In this document: in pieces, positions 1-9,134 of the stretch | Numbering within the stretch: position 1 is the first letter of the stretch | Layout: the number at the start of each line of letters is the position of its first letter | DNA from: Vibrio panuliri | GTDB taxonomy: Bacteria; Pseudomonadota; Gammaproteobacteria; Enterobacterales; Vibrionaceae | Length of the DNA: 64,000 bases | Assembly (NCBI RefSeq): GCF_009938205.1 | Contig: NZ_AP019655.1 | Coordinates: 434,001-498,000 of the forward strand | Direction: 5' to 3' | Notes under the pieces: generated by a model | Seen by the model: the letters and a program-made list of their open reading frames with translations, nothing else | The model's database searches: none | What the model was told of the DNA's origin: nothing | Made by a program: the position numbers and the translations under genes

Positions 1-2
1 CG

Positions 3-938
3 ATTACACAAGTAGCGATTGCTCTATTTAATGCCCGAGCGAAAACCAGAGTGCCATTTAAGGGGTACTTGATTGAACTGCCGGTCAATGCAATCGCTTC
101 GTATATCTTAATTCACGGGATAGCAGAGTTCTCAGGGCTAGGGGTACAAGGGGCGGCTGTAGGCAGCTTAATTGCCATCGTTGTTAGAATGATCTATCTG
201 CTATTGTGTATGCACTATGATCAAGCGCTAAACTTGTCGTTACGTACTTTGGACTCATCGCTTAAGCGCAACATCATTAACCATTTCAAAGAGATATTCC
301 CAGTAGCGGTCAATATGACTATGCTACAAGCAGGGGCGACAGTATATATGTTGATGTACTCACAGCTCTCAATTAACGCCTATGTTGCCATTACTATTGT
401 TATGCCGTGGATTCGTGCGGGGACACAATTTATCACGGCTTGGGCGTTATCCTCCGCGATTACCATTAGCCAAGCGATTGGCGCAAGAAGCCTAAGTGAT
501 TTGCGTAAGAATGTTGATGTGAGTATTGATGTCTCCGTTGCGATCTCTTTTGTTTCCGCGTTGTTCTTTTTAGTCCTGAGCTTAATGTTGCCGTCATTTT
601 ACCCAGATCTCGATGCGTCAACGTATCTCGCCCTGTCTGCAATTGCGCCTCTTTACATTGCGTTACCTATTGTGCGTGGTTACAACACGGTTCACGGGCA
701 TATCTTACGTGCGATAGGAAAAACCACAGAGGTGTTTAAGGTGAACTTTACAGGCCAATGGTTGGTGGCTATTCCCCTTTGTGCTGTGATTATATTTTAC
801 TTTGATGGCCCGATTTTTTGGGCATTTGCTGCAATGCCGATTGAAGAACTAGTAAAAACCTTGCCATTTAGGTACATCGCAAGAAAATCACTAAAAGAGT
901 TTGATATGAAAAAAGCGGAAACATTGATGTATGACTAG
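3..938 (+). CDS. MATE-type multidrug/organic cation transporter, 3' part
   Basis: The reading frame is open from the first bases of the window, so the N-terminal part lies upstream; a GTG at 51 is internal. What remains is about 311 residues of a very hydrophobic protein with roughly seven to eight membrane helices and the short polar linkers seen in the C-terminal half of MATE/MatE exporters (for example the AxTIxxSQAIGAR-like stretch near 460-490). Such proteins export cationic drugs or metabolites using sodium or proton gradients. The gene ends at 938 and converges on tctA, with a shared hairpin terminator between them. The substrate cannot be predicted. The family call is from overall pattern, not a diagnostic residue. 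Confidence 0.7.
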   Translation: MTQVAIALFNARAKTRVPFKGYLIELPVNAIASYILIHGIAEFSGLGVQGAAVGSLIAIVVRMIYLLLCMHYDQALNLSLRTLDSSLKRNIINHFKEIFPVAVNMTMLQAGATVYMLMYSQLSINAYVAITIVMPWIRAGTQFITAWALSSAITISQAIGARSLSDLRKNVDVSIDVSVAISFVSALFFLVLSLMLPSFYPDLDASTYLALSAIAPLYIALPIVRGYNTVHGHILRAIGKTTEVFKVNFTGQWLVAIPLCAVIIFYFDGPIFWAFAAMPIEELVKTLPFRYIARKSLKEFDMKKAETLMYD

Positions 939-970
939 TTGTTGAGGTTCGTCGTTAATTAATGTGATGC

Positions 971-1006
971 AAAAATGCCACCTTGCAAAACACGGTGGCA
1001 TTTTTT
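971..1006. terminator. Bidirectional hairpin terminator between MATE gene and tctA
   Basis: A 12-bp perfect stem (971-982 with 994-1005; AATGCCACC/GGTGGCATT core) is flanked by A-run and T-run. It would serve as an intrinsic terminator for both convergent genes. Confidence 0.85.
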
Positions 1007-1014
1007 AGGTAGAG

Positions 1015-2523
1015 CTATGGGGTATCAGTGGCGCTTTGTGCTTCGCTCAGTTTGGCTTTCTTCTTCATTTTTAGCGTTGAGTACACTGAGAAAATCGCAA
1101 GCAATACAAAGCCTAACGCAATTGGCCGTTCATATAGGAATGACCATGAGTTGTCATACATAAGCAAGGCTTTGCGTAAGTTAGTTTCTGCCATTGGGCC
1201 TAAGATGATTGCAAGGAGGATCGGTGATGACGGTATCTCAAGTTTACCGAGTACGAATCCTAAGAAACCAAATCCAATAGCAATACCGACATCAAACATC
1301 GAGTTGTTGATAGCATAAGCTCCTACCACAGACAAAAAGATGATGATTGGAATCATAAGGATCTTTGGTACTTCGATAATCCGACAGAAAAAACGAATGC
1401 CAAGTAAGCCAACCAACAGCATGACGACATTGGCAACTAACATTGAGCTAAACACGCCGTAAACGACTTCCGGGCTCTGAGTGAACAGCAGGGGACCAGG
1501 AGTGAGCCCTTGAACAATGAGTGCACCTAACAACACTGCGGCGACCGCATCACCAGGTACGCCTAGGGTTAATAGTGGGACAAGAGAGCCACCCGTTACG
1601 CCGTTGTTCCCAGATTCGGCTGCTGCCAAACCATGCAGTGAGCCTTTACCAAACTCTTCGGGATCTTTTGCTGAGCGTTTTGCCTCGTTATAGCAAACGA
1701 ACGCTGATATATCGGCACCTGCGCCGGGAACGGAGCCGATAGCCGTACCAATTAAGCCACTTTTTACCGAGGTAGGTAAAATGGTTTTAAGATCCTGTTT
1801 GCTCAACAGCTTATGGTCAAACTTGGCAACAGTGGCTTGTTTTTCTTTGAGAACTTTTTCAATTTGGTTGATTGCTTCAGACAACGCAAATAGACCGATC
1901 AAAACCGGAATAACGTTGATTCCGCTGTACAAGTCTAAGATGCCAAAGGTAAATCTAGGGACGCTGCTAATGGGATCAAGGCCAATGGTTGAGACGAGCA
2001 ATCCAATGGTACCAGCGAGCAACCCTTTGAGAATATTTTGTGACGATACGCTGGCAATAATAGTGAGACCAAACAGTGCGAGGGCGAAATATTCTGGAGC
2101 ATTAAATCGCAGAGCAAAGTTAGCCAGTAATGGCGAAATAGCGATTAAAACAATAGTACTGAGTAGACCACCAACAAAAGAAGCGACCGCCGAGATGCTT
2201 AGTGCTCGAGCAGCTTGCCCTTTGGCGGCAAGCGTATGACCGTCTAGCACTGTTGCGGCTGACGCTGGTGTTCCGGGTGTTTTTAATAGAATAGCGGCAA
2301 TCGAGCCACCATAGATGCCGCCGATATAGACGCCAATTAACATCACGAGTGCAGCTGTTGAGTTCATGCCGAAAGTGAATGGTAATAATATCGCGACACC
2401 CATCGTCGCCGTTAGGCCGGGTAATGCACCGAGTACGGTACCGCCAACAACGCCGAAGATTAAGATTGGCAAAATATCTGGGCTGAATGCGGTGGCCAGT
2501 CCGTTAATTAGATGTTCCAACAT
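1015..2523 (-). CDS. tctA: Tripartite tricarboxylate transporter, large permease TctA
   Basis: This 502-residue polytopic membrane protein matches the TctA family in length (about 500) and in the glycine/proline-rich N-terminal pattern GxLPGLTATMGVAILLPFTF near residues 32-52. It has the second PGAGADISAF-like motif near 265-275 and about 11-12 hydrophobic segments. TctA is the large channel-forming subunit of sodium-driven, binding-protein-dependent carboxylate uptake. It is the last gene of a leftward operon and starts 10 bases after tctB. The substrate may be a tri- or dicarboxylate or a sugar acid. Its place beside uronate catabolic genes makes a sugar acid possible, but that is inference only. 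Confidence 0.93.
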   Translation of the reverse strand: MLEHLINGLATAFSPDILPILIFGVVGGTVLGALPGLTATMGVAILLPFTFGMNSTAALVMLIGVYIGGIYGGSIAAILLKTPGTPASAATVLDGHTLAAKGQAARALSISAVASFVGGLLSTIVLIAISPLLANFALRFNAPEYFALALFGLTIIASVSSQNILKGLLAGTIGLLVSTIGLDPISSVPRFTFGILDLYSGINVIPVLIGLFALSEAINQIEKVLKEKQATVAKFDHKLLSKQDLKTILPTSVKSGLIGTAIGSVPGAGADISAFVCYNEAKRSAKDPEEFGKGSLHGLAAAESGNNGVTGGSLVPLLTLGVPGDAVAAVLLGALIVQGLTPGPLLFTQSPEVVYGVFSSMLVANVVMLLVGLLGIRFFCRIIEVPKILMIPIIIFLSVVGAYAINNSMFDVGIAIGFGFLGFVLGKLEIPSSPILLAIILGPMAETNLRKALLMYDNSWSFLYERPIALGFVLLAIFSVYSTLKMKKKAKLSEAQSATDTP

Positions 2524-2533
2524 AGCTTATTCC

Positions 2534-2980
2534 TCAATAAAAAATGCCTTGAGGCAATGCGATATAAAATACTTCACTAAATAGGTAGAAAACGCTGACG
2601 ACAAACGTACAGGCAACGACATAGTAGAGAGGCTTTTTTACTTTGAAGATCGCCAAGTAGGCAATGAATGCCACTAAGCTGGCGAGTAAGTAACCGAAGA
2701 TATTAATTGCCACGGCATAGACCACTAAAAACGCAATGCCAAAGAGCGACATTTTTGTGAACAGTGGCGTGACGAGAGAGGTATTGGTTTTCTTCAGCTT
2801 GTGTTGAGCAATCAGAGCAATACAAATAGCAATTTGAGCAATCGCAATAACGGTTGGAAAGAATTGTGCATTGACACTGGCATCTTGGAAGTGGGGTTGG
2901 TCGAAATGTTGAATGATATAGAGTACACAGGTACTAATAACGATCATTAAACTAGGAAAAACAAGGTGTCTGTTTAGCAT
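2534..2980 (-). CDS. tctB: Tripartite tricarboxylate transporter, small permease TctB
   Basis: This 148-residue protein has four predicted membrane helices and the usual TctB size (about 140-160). TctB is the poorly conserved small membrane subunit that partners with TctA. The identification rests mainly on its position between a clear TctC and a clear TctA, plus topology. It is separated from tctC by about 60 bases that hold a strong inverted repeat. Confidence 0.88.
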   Translation of the reverse strand: MLNRHLVFPSLMIVISTCVLYIIQHFDQPHFQDASVNAQFFPTVIAIAQIAICIALIAQHKLKKTNTSLVTPLFTKMSLFGIAFLVVYAVAINIFGYLLASLVAFIAYLAIFKVKKPLYYVVACTFVVSVFYLFSEVFYIALPQGIFY

Positions 2981-2998
2981 AGTTATCTCCCTGTTGAT

Positions 2999-3026
2999 CC
3001 TAGAGTGCAGAGCTCTGCACCCTAGG
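2999..3026. promoter_or_regulatory. Long inverted repeat between tctC and tctB
   Basis: This is a 28-bp palindrome with one mismatched pair (CCTAG-GTGCAGAG / CTCTGCAC-CTAGG). No T-run follows it on the leftward transcript, so it looks like an mRNA-stabilising or processing hairpin rather than a full terminator. Such an element would leave more tctC message than tctBA message, which fits the need for excess binding protein. Confidence 0.6.
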
Positions 3027-3040
3027 ACTTGGTGCTGATA

Positions 3041-3967
3041 TTACTGGATTAGAGAGCCAAGTGCTTTGGTATCTTCTTGAACAAACTGAGTGAACTCTTG
3101 AGCATTAAGGTTGTGAATAGTCATCGCACCTTTTTCCATGAACTGAACAAACTCAGGGTTTGCCATCGCTTCGTCGAATGCTTTACCTAGCGTTTCGATA
3201 ACGGCATCTGGCGTGTCTTTCGGTGCTGCAATTCCTCGCCATGTACCTGTTACCACATCAATTCCTTGTTCTTTCAATGTCGGTACTTCAGGGATAAAGG
3301 CAATGCGCTCTTCAGACATCACACCCAGTGCTTTTAACTGACCGGAGCGAAGTTGTGCAATCGCTTCACCTGGCGTTACCATTGTCACGTCAGTATGGTG
3401 ACCTAATACCGCAGGAATTGCTTCTGACGCACCGTTGTACGGGATAGCATTCAGTTTGATGTCTTGGCTCTTCTCCAGCGCCATTAGGTAGAAGTTAGGT
3501 GCCGCTGTTGAGGCAAACTTCAGTTTCCCGTCACCATCTTTCGCTTCAGCAATGAGGTCATTAATGGTGTTAAACGGGCTATCTTTGTGGACCAGAACGA
3601 CGGCGGGGTCGAGGTTGACCATGCGGATCATACGAAAATCATCAGCATCGTTTCGCATCAGCCCCATCTGAGGAAGAGAAGCAATTTCACGAGTGACGAC
3701 AGTCAATGTATAGCCGTCAGGACGTTGCTGGGCACCAAAGCTCATACCCACAGCGCCAGCGCCGCCTGTACGGTTCATGATGGCAATGTTTTGGCCAAGT
3801 ACATCCTTTGCTGAGTTTGCGAGCGCACGGCCAACGGCGTCTGTGCCACCACCAGCTCCGAAAGGAACGACCAATCGAATGTTTTTGCTTGGGTAATCAG
3901 CAGCGATAGCGGTGGCAGATACTAAGATACCTGCTGCGATAAGTAGGGACTTTAGAAGTTTATTCAT
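3041..3967 (-). CDS. tctC: TctC/Bug-family periplasmic solute-binding protein
   Basis: This 308-residue protein has a clear signal peptide (hydrophobic residues 5-22 ending in ATAIAA). It continues with the family pattern DYPSKNIRLVVPFGAGGGTDA, where the glycine-rich loop contacts the ligand carboxylate. Length and motifs are typical of Bug/TctC extracytoplasmic receptors, which capture carboxylates and deliver them to TctAB. The gene lies 15 bases after the upstream unknown gene. Ligand identity cannot be read from sequence. Confidence 0.93.
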   Translation of the reverse strand: MNKLLKSLLIAAGILVSATAIAADYPSKNIRLVVPFGAGGGTDAVGRALANSAKDVLGQNIAIMNRTGGAGAVGMSFGAQQRPDGYTLTVVTREIASLPQMGLMRNDADDFRMIRMVNLDPAVVLVHKDSPFNTINDLIAEAKDGDGKLKFASTAAPNFYLMALEKSQDIKLNAIPYNGASEAIPAVLGHHTDVTMVTPGEAIAQLRSGQLKALGVMSEERIAFIPEVPTLKEQGIDVVTGTWRGIAAPKDTPDAVIETLGKAFDEAMANPEFVQFMEKGAMTIHNLNAQEFTQFVQEDTKALGSLIQ

Positions 3968-3981
3968 GTTCGATACCTTTC

Positions 3982-4461
3982 TTAACGGGTTGTTCTTAAT
4001 GTTTTTGTAGGGTTTGAAGATTTGCTGGTTTGGTACTCATTCATGCAAATTTGCTCAAATGCTAGGGCGATCCAGCCACTGATGAGCATGTCATACCATT
4101 GTTGTACACCGCTGCATGCCACAACAACGTCACCGTAAGTGAATGAGCCGTAGAAGAGCAGGTCATCATCAGATAGGGACGAGGTGTGCAAGGTTTGAGC
4201 AACGATGTTGGAGGTAGAGCTTCGCCATGCCTGACGTGCTTTGTTTCTGGCAAAGTCGTCAAATGGTGTTGTCCACTGATTAGGGTTACCGAGTGAAGCT
4301 TGATACAAAATAGCCTCTTCGAAAGAAGCCTCCCATGGCTTGACTCTTGGGTCCATGATCACGATATGCAACTCTTGACGATTGGTGCGTTCAAATAGTT
4401 TGCTAATGGCGGGCATCACCAAATCTATGGCATCCTGAGCGATTTCAATATGGCTTCTCAT
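3982..4461 (-). CDS. Unknown protein, first gene of the tct operon
   Basis: I chose the ATG at 4461 (159 residues) because an AAGGA Shine-Dalgarno lies 7 bases before it; a longer frame to 4557 has no such support. The soluble protein starts MRSHIEIAQDAID and ends in a region (GSFTYGDVVVACSGVQQW..) whose layout faintly recalls GlcG/HbpS-type small proteins that often accompany solute carriers. I see no catalytic motif. Its position 15 bases before tctC, in front of the whole transporter operon, suggests a transport- or substrate-linked accessory role. Family membership is a guess. Confidence 0.6.
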   Translation of the reverse strand: MRSHIEIAQDAIDLVMPAISKLFERTNRQELHIVIMDPRVKPWEASFEEAILYQASLGNPNQWTTPFDDFARNKARQAWRSSTSNIVAQTLHTSSLSDDDLLFYGSFTYGDVVVACSGVQQWYDMLISGWIALAFEQICMNEYQTSKSSNPTKTLRTTR

Positions 4462-4812
4462 ACGCTGTCCTTGAAGAGTTTGAATTCGTATAAAGAATAA
4501 TATTGTATGATTTATTGTCTGGGTATTAATCAATTGACGAAATGTAAGGTAGATCACTTGTAGTGATTTGTATTAGTGCGGTTGATCATGTTTCAGTTAT
4601 TTTAAAATTTGATAATTCATAATGCTGATAAATGTAATCTATGTATTATTATATTATTCCTATGTGAGTTGTTGGTATCCATTATTCGTGGGTGTAGCGG
4701 GCGGGGAAGGTGTGATGGAAGAACGGGCGAAATGGCACAAAAAAAGCCGAGCTTGCGCCCGGCTTTGACTTACTTCCCATGTGCATTAAAAGCTGCGTAT
4801 GATACTCAGCAA
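4462..4812. promoter_or_regulatory. 351-base gap holding the tct promoter region
   Basis: The half nearest the tct operon carries a perfect 15-base palindrome, ATCACTTGTAGTGAT at 4553-4567, overlapping a degenerate TTGTATTA half-site at 4568. This may be an operator for the leftward tct operon. The other half holds the lyase-operon terminator. I saw no further gene. Confidence 0.4.
4738..4766 (-). terminator. Intrinsic terminator of the oligoalginate lyase operon
   Basis: Read leftward, a 10-bp stem with one mismatch (AAAGCCGgGC / GCtCGGCTTT) is followed directly by a run of T. It lies 47 bases past the stop of the second lyase gene. Confidence 0.8.
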
Positions 4813-6963
4813 TTAAATTTGTGCGAATGCGCCTTCCCAAGTGAAAGTCACACCGTCGAACTCTACGCTGTGAGTCGCGTTTTGCTTATCTTCGTCTAGG
4901 TTACAGATAGCAAAGTGGTAAGTGTTGCCTGTCGTCGTTTGTAGACGTACGACTGTACCTACTTCGTTATTACCCACTACCGATACAGACTCAACTAGAC
5001 CGCGAGCACCAACAGATGCCTCGATTGACTCGTTGAAGTAGCCGTGTGTTTCAAGAACAGATGCAAATACATGGTTCTGACCAGACTGACGCAAGATCAG
5101 CGCAGGCTCACTCTTGAGGTTGAAGTCTGGATCGTTTGCGCCAGTGCGAGCAAAGTAAACTTCGCTGTCTTTGGTTGCGCTCGTCACTAGTGAGTAGTAG
5201 CTGCTGTCGTGTAGCCAACTCACTAGAGAACTGCCTTCAACTTTGCCTGAACCTACATTCCATAGGTGTTGGTAACCGTTGTCTGCGCCAAGAGGACGGA
5301 GCGTGCTTTCAACTTTGTAGTCGAAGTCAGTACGAATGATTTGACCAGAGTAGTGGACTGGCAAGTCATATTGGTGCTCTTGGTCTGCTTCGATGCGGTA
5401 AACATCAATCACAAGCGGTTTTTCGAATTCTGGTAGCTCAGCTAGAATGATGCTGCGCTGCATATCTACGCCATCGTAGTAACCAGAAATACGACCACTC
5501 ATGCCTTGCAGTTTTTCGTCATCAGCTTTGAAGAAGTGCTTAGAACCAAACTTGGTTTCTGCTAGAGCAGTGTCGAAGTTATTTTGTGTCTTTTGATCAA
5601 CTGTTACTGTGTTGTGCGCAACAGTCTGCTTACAGTAAGACTTGTTCTCTGGGATGTAACGACCGCCAAATTTAGGCTCAACGTTTACCCAGCGACCGAA
5701 ACCGTAGTCGTGTAGCACTTCGTGGCCGCGGTTGAACACGCTTAGGTGTAGACCGTCGTAGTGACCGTGATCCAGTGCTGAGTGGTACTGGTGATCTGAG
5801 CCGTGTTGACCAAACCAAATCAGTGCCATAGTGTCGTCGTTTTGCTCGTCACGGTGACGTAAGATGCTTACGCCGCCTTTTTCACCTTTAGGGCCATCAG
5901 TTACGAACAGACTACCCCAGTTGAACGGTTTGATATTGTCTGCTGCGCTTACTGCGTCAGATAGTGTTTTACCTGAAACATGAACCCACACATCTTGCTG
6001 GTGGTTAGCCATGCCTAGCAGTGTTTCAGATTGCTCGTAACGGTGGAAACATACCGATGTTGCCATGATTACGCCTTCATCGTTGATTGAAATCGTCTTA
6101 GACGAATCGTTTAGCGCAGGCAGTGTACCGTCTGGGAATGCAGTCTTAAATACAGCGTAAGATGTGGTTTTGATGACTGAGTCGTTGAACTCGTAGATCT
6201 TAAGTTCTGGTTGGCGACGTTCAATCGCTTCTGCGAACAGGTAGATTGGACGTAGCGAGAAACGGTGGTAGTAAGGACCTTCCATGTAGTAGCCATCTGG
6301 CGAGAACAGTTGGTCTAGCTGAGCTAGGAAACCGCCACTGACTTTATCTAGTTTCAGACCGTACAGTGCTTTGTCTACCGCTTCTTGATCGTTGATTGCG
6401 TAACCACAGATACCCACTGCCGCGACTGCCCACAAACCATGGTTATGAACGATATCGAAGTCGTGGCCGTAAGTGACTACGAACAGTTCAATCATCTGTT
6501 TGAACAGGTCGTTTTCGATCAGTGTTTTTTGCTCTTCTTCCAGCGTGTGGTAGATGCAGCTGTAGGCACAAGAAGCGTATAGCATCCACATGTTCTCGTT
6601 AAGAGTTTGGTGGAAGATCTTACCTGGAGGGTTAGAGTCGCGACTAGTGTTGCTTTCTAGCGTTGGGTAAACCTTCGCGTAGGCTGTTAGCATATCCACA
6701 ATGTAATCGCGGTATTTTTGTTCACCAGTAATAAGGAACAGGCGACCCGCTAGATCGATGTGAATGTAGTTCTGTTTGTGGCGGTTATGTTCGTAACCAC
6801 CACCTTCGCCGTGGCCTGGGACTTCAATACCAACTTGCGCCATGTACGCGTCAGTTTGTTTGATGTCTCGTGCTAATGCTTTTCCTAATAGGCTATCCGT
6901 GCCAAGTGCTTTGCTTAATTCTGCCGCTTCTTCAAAGTTCAGTAAAAGTGGTTGATAGCTCAT
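4813..6963 (-). CDS. PL17 oligoalginate lyase, second of a tandem pair
   Basis: This 716-residue protein has an N-terminal alpha-toroid followed by the heparinase II/III-like beta domain typical of PL17 exo-type oligoalginate lyases. The conserved Asn-His pair lies in HNHGLW (N174/H175), and the tyrosine-rich EGPYYHRF motif (about 229-235) corresponds to the catalytic Tyr/His region known from Alg17c. There is no signal peptide, so it should act in the cytoplasm, cutting oligoalginates to the monomeric unsaturated uronate. It begins 2 bases after the preceding paralogue and is translationally coupled to it. V. splendidus OalB/OalC are likely relatives, but I cannot assign which one. Confidence 0.92.
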   Translation of the reverse strand: MSYQPLLLNFEEAAELSKALGTDSLLGKALARDIKQTDAYMAQVGIEVPGHGEGGGYEHNRHKQNYIHIDLAGRLFLITGEQKYRDYIVDMLTAYAKVYPTLESNTSRDSNPPGKIFHQTLNENMWMLYASCAYSCIYHTLEEEQKTLIENDLFKQMIELFVVTYGHDFDIVHNHGLWAVAAVGICGYAINDQEAVDKALYGLKLDKVSGGFLAQLDQLFSPDGYYMEGPYYHRFSLRPIYLFAEAIERRQPELKIYEFNDSVIKTTSYAVFKTAFPDGTLPALNDSSKTISINDEGVIMATSVCFHRYEQSETLLGMANHQQDVWVHVSGKTLSDAVSAADNIKPFNWGSLFVTDGPKGEKGGVSILRHRDEQNDDTMALIWFGQHGSDHQYHSALDHGHYDGLHLSVFNRGHEVLHDYGFGRWVNVEPKFGGRYIPENKSYCKQTVAHNTVTVDQKTQNNFDTALAETKFGSKHFFKADDEKLQGMSGRISGYYDGVDMQRSIILAELPEFEKPLVIDVYRIEADQEHQYDLPVHYSGQIIRTDFDYKVESTLRPLGADNGYQHLWNVGSGKVEGSSLVSWLHDSSYYSLVTSATKDSEVYFARTGANDPDFNLKSEPALILRQSGQNHVFASVLETHGYFNESIEASVGARGLVESVSVVGNNEVGTVVRLQTTTGNTYHFAICNLDEDKQNATHSVEFDGVTFTWEGAFAQI

Positions 6964-6965
6964 TA

Positions 6966-9134
6966 TTATTTCTCCTGCTCGAACGCTTCAGTAATCTCTA
7001 GTGAGTAGAAGCCATTCCAGCTGTATGTTTTGCCATTAATTTCGACGTTGTGTGCGGTTTGGTCGTCAGCATCAAATACGTTGCTGATCATTACAGTAAT
7101 GCGAGACTTCTCAGTTGTGATTTCTACTACGCTGCCAGTTGCGTTGTAACCAATAACACGGATGTCTTTTACTTTACCGCGAGCGTTAACTGATTGCTCG
7201 AACTCTTCGTTAAAGTAACCGTGAGTCTCAAGTACAGAAGCAAATAGGGTAGATTCGCCTTTGCTGCGTAGGATAAACGCTGGCTCGCTGCGTAGGTTAA
7301 AACTTGGATCGTTAGCGCCAGTGCGAGTGAAGATAACTTCGTTGTCACCGTTTTGCTTCGCGCTGTTGCTTGTACCGAGCCAAGTGTAGTAAGTGTTGTT
7401 CTGAAGCCAGCTCACTAACGCTGTATCTTCAACTTTACCGCTTGCTACTTTCCAGATGTGTTGGTAACCGAAGTTGTCGCCAAGTGTATTCAGTTCTTTT
7501 TCGCTTTGGTAATCGAAGTTGGTGCGTACTATCTGCCCTGCGTATTGATGTGAGTAGTCGTACTGGTGCTCACCTTCACCTTCGATGCGGTATAGGTCAA
7601 GCAGTAGCGGCGCTTCTAACTCATCAAGGCTTAGCATAAATACGCTGCGCTGCATGTCAGTATTAGGGTAGTGGTCGTTTGCAAACGCACTCATACCGTT
7701 GATTTCAGTACCTTCGACTTTAAAGAAGTGTGGCAGGCCGTGCACTGAATCTGCGCGCTCAACATCGAAACCGTTCTGACACTGTTCATCAATCGTTACC
7801 GCGTTATGCGCAATAGTTTGACGTGCGTAAGATTTGTTTTCGTCTAGGTAACGACCGCCGAACTTAGGTTCTACGTTTACCCAACGACAGAAACCGTATT
7901 CGCGCAGAACTTCTTGACCGCGGTTGAAGAAGGTAATACCTAGTGTGTCGAAGTTGCCGTGACCCATACCGTGTTGACCGTAGTTCATCACTAGCTGAGA
8001 AACGTCGCCAGTTTTATCCTGCATACGGATAAAACCTTGTGCACCGCTGTTGCCGTCAGGACCTTCGTTAAGCTCAACGCTTGGCCAGAAAGGCATGCCG
8101 ATTTCGCGTTCTGCTGTCGCTTTATCAAACGCTTGAGATAGCTCTAGACCACATGGGTGCATCCAAACTGCATCTTGGATTTTCGCCATACCCAAAATGT
8201 TGTCGTCTAAGCCATAGTGTTTACTGTATACGCTTACTGCAACTTGTACGCCCATGTCGGTGATGCTCATCGTGCGAGACGCATCATTTAGAGCAGGGAA
8301 CTGACCATTCGGGTAAGCCGTTGCCAGCATTGCTTGTACCGTGTTGCCAATCACCTTGTCTTTGTAGTTGTAGATATCCACTTCAGGCATGTGACGATGG
8401 ACAACTTCAGCAAATACACATAGTGGTCGGATAGCATAACGATGATAGTAAGGGCCTTCCATGTAGTAACCAGAAGGTGCAAATAGCTGAGAAATTTGCG
8501 CAAGGAAGCCGCCTGTGTCGTTACGATCTTGACCGTAAACCGACATCTCAAGATATTCAGGTTTACCGATTGCAAGGCCACAGATACCAACTGCTGCAAC
8601 TGCCCAAATACCATGGTTGTGAATGCGGTCGAAATCGTGCGCGTATTTCACTGTGAACATGTCTAGCATTGGTTCGAAGATGCGTTCAACAACAGCTGTG
8701 CGCTCTTCCTCAGTCATTGTTGAAGCCACGCAAGAGTACGCAAGGCTAGTGAACATTAACCAACAATGCTCATTTAAGATTTGGTGGAAAAGGCGACCGG
8801 TAGGGTTGGTATTTTTCTGAACGTGGAAATCAAACGTCAGATATTTCTCTGCGTATATGGCGAGGAGATCTTTCACAAACTGCGCGTATTTTTCTTCTTG
8901 AGTAATCAAGAACAAGCGACCCGCTAAGTTCATATAGGTATAGTTTTGCTTGTGGCGATTGTGCTCGTAGCCGCCAGCTTCGCCGTGACCAGGTACATCC
9001 AGAGGCAAGCGCATAAACGTTTCTAGTTCTTTGCGGTTTGCTTCAATAGACTTACCCATCAAACTCGGCTTGCCGATTTCCTTTCGTAATAACGCTATTT
9101 CTGCGGTGTTCAACAAAATCGGTTGTGTTGTCAT
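6966..9134 (-). CDS. PL17 oligoalginate lyase, first of a tandem pair
   Basis: The ATG at 9134 (722 residues) is preceded by a GAGGG ribosome site and is preferred over a TTG at 9152. Domain order matches its downstream neighbour, with HNHGIW and EGPYYHRY carrying the catalytic Asn/His/Tyr set. The two proteins are clearly paralogous across their full length but well diverged, suggesting an old duplication with different preferences (for example mannuronate- versus guluronate-rich ends). No signal peptide is present. It is the promoter-proximal gene of a two-gene leftward operon diverging from kdgF. Confidence 0.92.
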   Translation of the reverse strand: MTTQPILLNTAEIALLRKEIGKPSLMGKSIEANRKELETFMRLPLDVPGHGEAGGYEHNRHKQNYTYMNLAGRLFLITQEEKYAQFVKDLLAIYAEKYLTFDFHVQKNTNPTGRLFHQILNEHCWLMFTSLAYSCVASTMTEEERTAVVERIFEPMLDMFTVKYAHDFDRIHNHGIWAVAAVGICGLAIGKPEYLEMSVYGQDRNDTGGFLAQISQLFAPSGYYMEGPYYHRYAIRPLCVFAEVVHRHMPEVDIYNYKDKVIGNTVQAMLATAYPNGQFPALNDASRTMSITDMGVQVAVSVYSKHYGLDDNILGMAKIQDAVWMHPCGLELSQAFDKATAEREIGMPFWPSVELNEGPDGNSGAQGFIRMQDKTGDVSQLVMNYGQHGMGHGNFDTLGITFFNRGQEVLREYGFCRWVNVEPKFGGRYLDENKSYARQTIAHNAVTIDEQCQNGFDVERADSVHGLPHFFKVEGTEINGMSAFANDHYPNTDMQRSVFMLSLDELEAPLLLDLYRIEGEGEHQYDYSHQYAGQIVRTNFDYQSEKELNTLGDNFGYQHIWKVASGKVEDTALVSWLQNNTYYTWLGTSNSAKQNGDNEVIFTRTGANDPSFNLRSEPAFILRSKGESTLFASVLETHGYFNEEFEQSVNARGKVKDIRVIGYNATGSVVEITTEKSRITVMISNVFDADDQTAHNVEINGKTYSWNGFYSLEITEAFEQEK

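Noticed and set aside
975..1318. Rightward small frames over the end of tctA
   Set aside because: They lie within the coding sequence and terminator of tctA on the opposite strand and lack any family signal.
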